A stretch of 64,000 nt of DNA from Vibrio sp. CB1-14 (GTDB lineage: Bacteria; Pseudomonadota; Gammaproteobacteria; Enterobacterales; Vibrionaceae): assembly GCF_040412085.2 (NCBI RefSeq), contig NZ_CP115920.1:1054001-1118000 (forward strand), read 5' to 3'. The notes below the pieces were generated by a model. It was not told the DNA's origin and ran no database searches. It saw only the letters and a list, made by a program, of their open reading frames with translations. Each line of letters opens with the position of its first letter. The stretch's first letter is position 1. Both the position numbers and the translations under genes were made by a program. Positions 57,743-64,000 of the stretch are shown here, one piece after another.

Positions 57743-57906
57743 TATTTACGTTTGGTAGCGGTTGGTTGAGAGAGCGCTCAATATAGTGCATGAATACCAT
57801 TTTTGGGGAACTCTTAGCCCATGCCGCGGCCTAACCCGGTGTATTGTTCATAGTCACCGTTCTTCTCAAGGTGGCTGTGATGACTTCTTATGAAGTGGGA
57901 ACGACC

Positions 57907-58911
57907 ATGAGACAAGCAAAACTCTATCGCTACTGTCTGCCTATGGACAGCGGTGTTATTCTTCGCGAGCAAAAGCTCACTGCAAGGGAAGGGTGGGTTG
58001 TAGAACTCAGTGACAACGGCCGCGTTGCATTGGGTGAAATCGCCCCGTTACCTGGATTCAGTCAAGAGTCGCTAGAAGCGGCTGGCGTTCAAGCTCAAGC
58101 CCAACTCGAATTATGGGTACACAATCAACCTACCGATATCGAAAGCTGTTACCCATCGGTGGCGTTTGGTCTCTCGGCAGCATTGCTAGAGCTCGGCGGT
58201 AAGCTACCTGCGGAAGGTAACTATCGAGCAGCGCCACTGTGCAGTGGTGACCCAGATGAGCTGATCCCTAAGCTCAATAACATGCAAGGCAAGAAAGTCG
58301 CCAAGATTAAGGTTGGCCTTTACGAAGCTATTCGTGATGGGATGATTGTTAGCCTGTTGCTAGAATCCATACCAGACCTCACATTAAGGCTCGATGCGAA
58401 CCGCTCTTGGACGCTAGAAAAAGCTAAACAGTTCGCTAAGTATGTCGCGCCATCGCTAAGGCAGCGTATTGCCTTTATAGAGGAGCCTTGCCAGCAGCCC
58501 GGCGACAGTGTGTCGTTCGCGATAGATACTGGTATTGCTATCGCTTGGGATGAGACCTTGCAAGCCGCGGTTCACCAGAGTGATTTTGCGGTCAAACACC
58601 TTACAGGCGTGAAAGCACTGATTATAAAACCGACCTTAGTTGGTAGTATCGACAAGTGCATGGCGCTGGTCGAAGAAGCAAAAGCGCACGCCATTCAAGT
58701 GGTGATAAGTTCTAGCCTTGAGTCGAGTGTCGGACTTGGGCAGCTTGCACGATTGACAAATTGGCTCAATCCAGAAGAAACACCAGGGCTGGATACGATG
58801 CAGCTATTTGGCGCTCAGCTTGAAACGCCATGGCCTGGATGTTTGCTGCCAGTACAAACGCTGGCAGAGCAAACCGTGTATTGGCAGTCACATGGCGATA
58901 ATGAGGCTTAA
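57907..58911 (+). CDS. menC: o-Succinylbenzoate synthase
   Basis: MenC dehydrates SHCHC to o-succinylbenzoate. From ATG 57907 (MRQAKLYRYCLPM, GTGGGA upstream) the product is 334 residues, the family norm; an earlier in-frame start adds 21 residues that look unlike MenC. Enolase-superfamily lysines and acids appear in KVAKIKVGLYE, LRLDANRSW, IEEPCQ and KALIIKPTLVG. The stop overlaps the menE start (TAATG). Confidence 0.93.
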   Translation: MRQAKLYRYCLPMDSGVILREQKLTAREGWVVELSDNGRVALGEIAPLPGFSQESLEAAGVQAQAQLELWVHNQPTDIESCYPSVAFGLSAALLELGGKLPAEGNYRAAPLCSGDPDELIPKLNNMQGKKVAKIKVGLYEAIRDGMIVSLLLESIPDLTLRLDANRSWTLEKAKQFAKYVAPSLRQRIAFIEEPCQQPGDSVSFAIDTGIAIAWDETLQAAVHQSDFAVKHLTGVKALIIKPTLVGSIDKCMALVEEAKAHAIQVVISSSLESSVGLGQLARLTNWLNPEETPGLDTMQLFGAQLETPWPGCLLPVQTLAEQTVYWQSHGDNEA

Positions 58912-60353
58912 TGACGTCCGTTAATCCACCGCTCCCTCTTTGGGAGCATTGGGCGCAGCTCACTCCGAACAAGATTGCGATTAAAAATCAAGCTCACGCT
59001 ATGACGTGGCATGAGCTTTGTGAGCAAATTCAATCACTCGGCCAGTACTTAGTTGAACAAGATTTAGCACCTGGTGATGTCGTATGTCTTGTTGGCAGAG
59101 CTGAGCAGAGCTTGGTACTTCGATATCTTGCCTGCCTCGCTCACGGCGTTATTCCTGCCTTGCTCAATGACCAACCCAAGTCTCAGCTTATCACTAAATT
59201 TGATACCTTGTATCGCACTGATGAGCCGGCGAATGTCTGGGGTAACTGTCAATGGGATGAGTTAACGGCTCAGCGTGATGAGCATGAGCATGAGCTTTAT
59301 CGCATCGAAAGATCCGATGATGACAGCTCTAAAGCGAACTCACAGCTAACAAATGCCATTGAGATGACCGAACCCGTTGTCTCGATTGTTTTTACCTCTG
59401 GCTCTACGGGGCTACCTAAAGCTGTCGCTCACAGTGCATCTAATCATCTCGCATCGGCAGCGGGCTTATTGCAGCGCTTTCGCTTTACCGCTGATGACTC
59501 TTGGCTGCTTAGTCTACCTATGTTTCATGTCTCTGGGCTTGCCATAGTTTGGCGCTGGCTAACTGTGGGGGCAACGCTCAACATTGCTTCTGGAAACTTT
59601 GCCGCAGATATTGCGAATGTCACTCATGCATCGCTCGTTGCCACTCAGCTCAAGCGAATCATCGATAATCAATGGCCAACCTCGCTAGAACGCGTGTTGC
59701 TTGGTGGCAGTCAGATTGCGCAGACATTAGTGGAAAGCGCAGAGGCTCGTGGGATTGAGTCTTGGATGGGCTATGGCATGACAGAAACCGCATCAACGGT
59801 GACAGCAAAGCGTGTCGATGCGATTGCTTCTTCAGGTACATTGTTGCCACACCGAGCATTAAAAGTGGAGAACGAGCGTATCTATGTTGCAGGTGACACT
59901 CTCGCTCGTGGCTATTTTGTGCAAGGAAAGATTAGCCCGCTTGCGCTGGAGTCTGGCTGGTTTGATACCAAAGATCTTGGCTGCTGGAATACACAACGAG
60001 AGCTGTGCGTCATCGGCCGCGCTGACAACCTGTTTATTTCCGGTGGTGAAAATGTTCACTGTGAAGAGGTCGAAGCAGCGCTGAATAGTTTGAGCTTTAT
60101 CAGTCAAGCAATAGTAGTGCCTGTTGAGGATGAAGAGTTTGGTGCGCGGTGTGTGGCTTTGGTGCAGGCAAAGAGTCAACCTGAGCTTAGCAAAATGCGT
60201 GATTTACTCACCCCTCTGCTGGCTAAATTCAAACACCCAATTGGCTACTTCTTAATGCCAAATCAACTGACCTCGTCAGGGATCAAAGTCGCTCGTCGAG
60301 ACGTCAAGCAGTGGCTCGCTGCTTCTCAGTCGGATTTTATTGTTATTTCATAG
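58911..60353 (+). CDS. menE: o-Succinylbenzoate-CoA ligase
   Basis: MenE activates o-succinylbenzoate with CoA and ATP. The 480-residue AMP-forming ligase has the P-loop IVFTSGSTGLPKAV near residue 165, GYGMTETAST near residue 285, the hinge region DLGCWNTQRELCVIGRADN and the C-terminal catalytic lysine in SSGIKVARRDVKQW. It completes the men cluster. Confidence 0.94.
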   Translation: MTSVNPPLPLWEHWAQLTPNKIAIKNQAHAMTWHELCEQIQSLGQYLVEQDLAPGDVVCLVGRAEQSLVLRYLACLAHGVIPALLNDQPKSQLITKFDTLYRTDEPANVWGNCQWDELTAQRDEHEHELYRIERSDDDSSKANSQLTNAIEMTEPVVSIVFTSGSTGLPKAVAHSASNHLASAAGLLQRFRFTADDSWLLSLPMFHVSGLAIVWRWLTVGATLNIASGNFAADIANVTHASLVATQLKRIIDNQWPTSLERVLLGGSQIAQTLVESAEARGIESWMGYGMTETASTVTAKRVDAIASSGTLLPHRALKVENERIYVAGDTLARGYFVQGKISPLALESGWFDTKDLGCWNTQRELCVIGRADNLFISGGENVHCEEVEAALNSLSFISQAIVVPVEDEEFGARCVALVQAKSQPELSKMRDLLTPLLAKFKHPIGYFLMPNQLTSSGIKVARRDVKQWLAASQSDFIVIS

Positions 60354-60431
60354 TCCAAATCGGCATTGTTCATTCCAAGCAAGGCTCACCATAATATCCA
60401 TTATTGAATTGGCTAAGCGAGACGGAAGGGA

Positions 60432-60629
60432 ATGAACAAGCTATTAATGATTGCGATAGGATTGCAGATAGGTCTTGCATTAACCTCTGAGGGATTGTCG
60501 CAAGCGCTTGCAGAGTTAACTGCTTTTTTGCTCACAGCGATCCTTTACTTAAACCACAAGAAATCAAAGTCTGCTTCGAACAAGAATGCTCTATCGCCTT
60601 CCACTGATATAAACAACATCAGTACCTAA
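60432..60629 (+). CDS. Small membrane protein of unknown function
   Basis: A 65-residue protein with two hydrophobic stretches (about residues 3-18 and 27-41) and a polar Ser/Asn/Lys-rich tail. A strong GGAAGGG ribosome binding site precedes ATG 60432. I recognise no family. Its end is 12 bases from the convergent end of the YeiH gene. Confidence 0.6.
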   Translation: MNKLLMIAIGLQIGLALTSEGLSQALAELTAFLLTAILYLNHKKSKSASNKNALSPSTDINNIST

Positions 60630-60641
60630 TTAACAGCCTGC

Positions 60642-61568
60642 TTAAGCGAACAAAAGCCAGCTAAGAGACGTTATCGAAATTAGTAGCCACATCGTGATCC
60701 CAAATAACATAGGCTTACTGCCCGCTTGTTTGAGCCTTTGGATGGATATGCTGGTTCCAATCAAGAATAGACACACCACCAACAACTTTTTCGATACATC
60801 GAAAATGCCGTTATACGCCCATTCAAATTGAGGTAAGTAGTCACTAACCAAAATGGCGCCGCAGTAAAAGAAGATAAAGTAAGGGATCGTTAGCTTGCTG
60901 TTTTTGTTGCGAAACAGCATCGCACTCACTAGCGCAACAGGAATTATCCATAACGCTCTGGCAAGTTTCAATGTCGTTGCTGTGGTAAGTGCTTGCTCAC
61001 CATACGCAGATGCCGCGCCCACGACCGATGAGGTATCGTGGATGGCGATAGCAGCCCATGTACCAAAGGTATGCTGATCGATTGATAACGCATGGCCAAT
61101 AACCGGAAAGACAAACAGCGCAAGCGAGTTCAATACAAATACGGTCGCGAGCGCAATGGCAATACTTTCGTCATCGGCATCAATAGCAGGGGCAACCGCG
61201 GCAATGGCACTGCCACCGCAAATCGCAGTACCTGACGAGATCAAATAGCCAGTGTGTTTATCCAATCCCATTTGCCTTGCTAGAGCCCAACCAATCACCA
61301 GCGTACCAATGATGGTGGCGATAATAAGGCCGATACCGTCACTGGTTGCTTGCAGAGCTTGGTCAAGGTGGATACCAAAACCCAAACCAACAATCGAGTA
61401 AGCAAGTAACTTTTTGGTGTATTTGGCGATAGGAATATCGTGCGGCACTAAGCTAAAAGTGGTGAGAAGAAAGCCAAAAATCAGCGCCATTGGTGAGCTT
61501 ACCCAAGGGGTCAAACAAGCAATAATCCCGAGGAAGAACAGAGGGTAAGAGCGTAGTTGGGATATCAT
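60642..61568 (-). CDS. yeiH: YeiH-family putative anion exporter
   Basis: A 308-residue polytopic membrane protein from ATG 61568, chosen because AAGG lies ten bases upstream; an earlier start at 61589 adds seven residues. About ten helices are visible, with the family stretches [17 protein letters not shown] near residue 110 and [18 protein letters not shown] near residue 175. The family (UPF0324) is annotated as putative sulfate exporter, but substrates are poorly tested. Confidence 0.9.
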   Translation of the reverse strand: MISQLRSYPLFFLGIIACLTPWVSSPMALIFGFLLTTFSLVPHDIPIAKYTKKLLAYSIVGLGFGIHLDQALQATSDGIGLIIATIIGTLVIGWALARQMGLDKHTGYLISSGTAICGGSAIAAVAPAIDADDESIAIALATVFVLNSLALFVFPVIGHALSIDQHTFGTWAAIAIHDTSSVVGAASAYGEQALTTATTLKLARALWIIPVALVSAMLFRNKNSKLTIPYFIFFYCGAILVSDYLPQFEWAYNGIFDVSKKLLVVCLFLIGTSISIQRLKQAGSKPMLFGITMWLLISITSLSWLLFA

Positions 61569-61672
61569 CAAAATCCTTACAAACAGCAAAAGCGCTAGCT
61601 AATAGCAGTTGAAATGCCAATCAATAGTTAGCGAAGTGTAGCGAGAGTTTAAGGTAAGTAAAACTAAATAAA

Positions 61673-61711
61673 ATTTAACGGGCGTTCAGTAAAACTAAAC
61701 GCCCGTTAAAT
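61673..61711 (-). terminator. Terminator downstream of the MFS-acyltransferase gene
   Basis: ATTTAACGGGCGTT and AACGCCCGTTAAAT form a perfect 14-bp stem around an 11-base loop. Read leftward it runs into TTTATTTAGTTTT. It lies between the stop at 61733 and the yeiH start. Confidence 0.88.
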
Positions 61712-61732
61712 AGGTTAATAGTATTGCTCCGG

Positions 61733-63607
61733 CTAGCGGTAGTCACCACGCAGTTCAGACACTTTCTCGAACATGGTTTGGCTTGATGCTTCTTCGGGAA
61801 GTACGGGCGTGCCCGCTTCTAGCTCCAGTTTCGCTCTAAATCGAGTTGGTAGTCCTTTACATGCACGTCCTTTGTGACGACTGAAGTAGCTTCCCCACAA
61901 ACCCTTAAGCGCCATCGGGATGACAGGAACTGGCGAGCGCTTTAGCACAATATCAATACCGCGCATAAACTCATTCATCTCACCATCGGCAGTCAAACGG
62001 CCTTCAGGGAAGATACAAACAATTTCGCCAGCCGCGAGTGCTTGCTCAATCTCCACAAAGGCGCGGCGAATCGTGCCTTTGCGTTTGGCTGAAATTGGGA
62101 TCACGCCTGCACGTTTTAGGAAGCGACGCACTGGTTTGAAGTTTGCGTAGTCCTCTTCCATAACAAAGCGGATTAAGCGCGGACTTGCCGCACTCATGAC
62201 CAACGCATCCATGTAACTCACATGATTACAGACAATCAGCGCGCCGCCTTTCTCTGGAAGGTGATGCAGGTTTTTGTGGCTGATGCGATACATGATGTTC
62301 GTAAGAATCCAAATCAGAAAACGCACTACGAAGACTGGTGCTTGCAAAAACAGGTAAGTAGCCATCAAAAAGTTAAGTGCTGAAAGCAGGATAAACAGCT
62401 CAACAATAGAAAGTCCCAGCACTGAAAGGCCAACAATACCCAGTACTGCACTACCAACCATAAATAAAGAGTTGTAGATATTGAGAGCGGCAATGACACG
62501 GGCGCGCTCTGTCGGTTTCGCCTGCTGCTGCATTAACGCATACAAAGGAACGATAAACAGACCACCGGAGGCACCAAGAGCAAGCAGATAGCCGAACACG
62601 GGCCACAGTGCTGTGTGCGAAACAAACTCGCTAAACGATGCAAACTGCGGAAGCTCTTCGGGTACGGCAAACGCCATCAATGCACCAAAGATAGTGATAC
62701 CAATGCTACCAATTGGCACAATGCCGACATCAATACGGTTTTTCGACATTTTGTCACAGAGCATAGAGCCAAGGGCAATACCGACAGAGAATAACGCCAA
62801 TAGGAAAGAGACTGCGGCCTCATTGCCCATCAAATGGATCTTAGTGAAGTTCGGGAATTGCGTTAAGTAAGCCGCGCCCAAAAACCAAAACCAGCTAATC
62901 GCCATGATGCATTGGAACACCACTCGATCTTGGTGAGCGATCTTGAGCGTTTCTTTGGTTTGCTTAACTGGTTGCCAGCGGAATTTAAGATCTGGATCCG
63001 CCGCGGGTGCATTGGGGATTGAACGACTCGATATATAGCCAGCCAATGCGAACACAATCACACTGGCTGCCGCCACATATTTAGCGCTCTCAGAGGAGGC
63101 AATAATGCCCGCACCCAAAGTACCCAATAGAATCGCGAGAAAAGTCCCTGTTTCTACCAACGCGTTGCCCGATAGGAGTTCGTTTGGTTTGAGTTGCTGT
63201 GGCAGTAGCGCGTATTTTACCGGGCCAAAAAAAGCAGACTGGGTACCCATCAAAAATAGCAACAGTAGCAGAATACCATAGCTTTCGGTGACAAAACCAA
63301 TGGCGCCAAGGCACATGATACCAATCTCCGCTAGCTTAACTTTGCGGATGAACCACGACTTCTCGTATTTGTCAGCCAGGACACCTGCGGAAGCAGAGAA
63401 CAAGAAGAAAGGCAGAATAAACAACCCTGCAGCAAGGTTGATGAACAAGTTGCTCGAAATAGGTAGTACTTGTGGGCCAGCGAACGCAACAAAAAGGAGT
63501 AGAACGTTTTTAAAAATGTTGTCGTTGAATGCGCCGAAAAACTGAGTAACAAAGTAGGGCATAAAGCGTCTTTCGGTAAGTAAAGACGCAGTTTTGGTGT
63601 TAGGCAT
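61733..63607 (-). CDS. MFS transporter fused to a PlsC-type acyltransferase
   Basis: A 624-residue two-domain membrane protein. Residues 1-400 are an LplT-like MFS transporter of about 12 helices (FFGAFNDNIFKNVLLLFVAF, FGPVKYALLPQQL). Residues 430-624 are a glycerolipid acyltransferase with NHVSYMDALV (the Hx4D motif) and FPEGRLTADGEM. The architecture suggests import of a lysophospholipid and its re-acylation, as LplT and Aas do in E. coli. The acyl-ACP synthetase domain of long Aas fusions is absent, so the acyl donor must come from elsewhere. AGGAAAGG precedes the ATG. A TetR gene lies 15 bases upstream. Confidence 0.9.
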   Translation of the reverse strand: MPNTKTASLLTERRFMPYFVTQFFGAFNDNIFKNVLLLFVAFAGPQVLPISSNLFINLAAGLFILPFFLFSASAGVLADKYEKSWFIRKVKLAEIGIMCLGAIGFVTESYGILLLLLFLMGTQSAFFGPVKYALLPQQLKPNELLSGNALVETGTFLAILLGTLGAGIIASSESAKYVAAASVIVFALAGYISSRSIPNAPAADPDLKFRWQPVKQTKETLKIAHQDRVVFQCIMAISWFWFLGAAYLTQFPNFTKIHLMGNEAAVSFLLALFSVGIALGSMLCDKMSKNRIDVGIVPIGSIGITIFGALMAFAVPEELPQFASFSEFVSHTALWPVFGYLLALGASGGLFIVPLYALMQQQAKPTERARVIAALNIYNSLFMVGSAVLGIVGLSVLGLSIVELFILLSALNFLMATYLFLQAPVFVVRFLIWILTNIMYRISHKNLHHLPEKGGALIVCNHVSYMDALVMSAASPRLIRFVMEEDYANFKPVRRFLKRAGVIPISAKRKGTIRRAFVEIEQALAAGEIVCIFPEGRLTADGEMNEFMRGIDIVLKRSPVPVIPMALKGLWGSYFSRHKGRACKGLPTRFRAKLELEAGTPVLPEEASSQTMFEKVSELRGDYR

Positions 63608-63622
63608 TACCTTTCCTTTTAA

Positions 63623-64000
63623 TTACCAGCTTTTGAGGTAATTTGAGATGAGATCTTTGATGAGCACACTGCCATCAATAGGTTCTGAGGTGAAAAACTT
63701 GTCATCGACACTGAGTAGCGTGATACCGTGCACGCCAGCCCAAAGTACACGACTAGCCTTCATGACGTCAGTCGGTAAACGTTCTGGGCGAAGCTCAGAC
63801 AATAAATGCTCCAACATACCAGTCATACCGTCGATGCGCTGCGACTGCCACTCTGGAAGTTGGTCACCATTCATGTTGTGCTCAAATATTAATTGCCAAC
63901 GATACGGGTACTTCTTTGCAAAATCATGATAGCAAATAGCCAGCGCATACAAGGCTTGCTCAGCGTTGTCCGTTTTTTCGATGACTAGTTTCGATTCTTG
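63623..64000 (-). CDS. TetR-family regulator, C-terminal part (cut by the window edge)
   Basis: The frame stays open to base 64000, so 125 residues of the C-terminal part are seen and the DNA-binding N-terminus lies outside. The segment FAKKYPYRWQLIFEH and WAGVHGITLLSV match the ligand-binding WHG-type C-terminal domain of TetR regulators. It is immediately upstream of the MFS-acyltransferase gene on the same strand and probably regulates it or is co-transcribed with it. An apparent TTG start at 63952 is not the true start. Confidence 0.82.
   Translation of the reverse strand, partial: QESKLVIEKTDNAEQALYALAICYHDFAKKYPYRWQLIFEHNMNGDQLPEWQSQRIDGMTGMLEHLLSELRPERLPTDVMKASRVLWAGVHGITLLSVDDKFFTSEPIDGSVLIKDLISNYLKSW

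Overview
The window is chromosomal DNA from a Vibrio-like gammaproteobacterium. The signs are the hemA-prfA-prmC-sirB2-sirB1-kdsA block, tig-clpP-clpX-lon-hupB-ppiD, a full menaquinone operon in the order menF-menD-menH-menB-menC-menE, a NutA-type 5'-nucleotidase lipoprotein, a rhombosortase, and genes of a Vibrio lateral-flagellum type. The assignment is inferred from gene content and order. No rRNA or species marker is present, so I do not name a species.

Layout. 1-5.6 kb: start of lolB (divergent), then hemA to kdsA. 5.6-8.2 kb: nutA with a good CRP site in its leader, then ybaK. 8.2-9.1 kb: an unrecognised, translationally coupled two-gene unit with a perfect hairpin over its ribosome binding site. 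9.1-11.2 kb: rluF, smrA and a DUF3149 micro-membrane protein. 11.4-12.2 kb: tRNA-Pro(UGG), a GC-box palindromic repeat and an unknown membrane protein. 12.3-16.8 kb: a CRP-linked leader and one very large formate dehydrogenase in which a GltD-like NAD(P)H:FAD module is fused to the molybdopterin catalytic chain. 16.75-23.2 kb: a decayed lateral-flagellum locus (flhB, fliR, truncated fliP, fliN, truncated fliM; then truncated fliL-like, sigma-28, MotA, MotB, small membrane protein). 23.3-25.1 kb: a 32-codon small ORF and selO.

25.2-31.9 kb: a two-component system followed by a glucose-type ABC importer (gtsABCD), with a CRP site, a palindromic operator and a three-way-junction RNA between gtsA and gtsB. 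31.9-32.05 kb: a second copy of the palindromic repeat. 32.1-38.8 kb: a C4-dicarboxylate TRAP importer (dctPQM) behind a sigma-54 promoter, with its own dctB-dctD two-component system, the expected activator of such a promoter. 39-49.4 kb: the protein-quality-control block, a ComEA-like helix-hairpin-helix protein, and rhombosortase and tapT starting head to head. 49.5-52.7 kb: dgt, yfbR and alaA. 52.9-60.4 kb: the men operon. 60.4-64 kb: a small membrane protein, a YeiH transporter, an MFS-acyltransferase fusion and the end of a TetR regulator cut by the window edge.

Most of the window is ordinary core genome. The most unusual part is the lateral-flagellum relic at 16.75-23.2 kb. Three junctions can be read directly from the sequence: fliP into fliR with fliQ lost, fliM against fliL with the middle of the system lost, and flhB against the formate dehydrogenase gene with flhA lost. 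Even so, sigma factor and stator genes are intact. No CRISPR array, insertion sequence, prophage or recognisable defence system was seen. All family assignments come from reading protein motifs; no database search was run.
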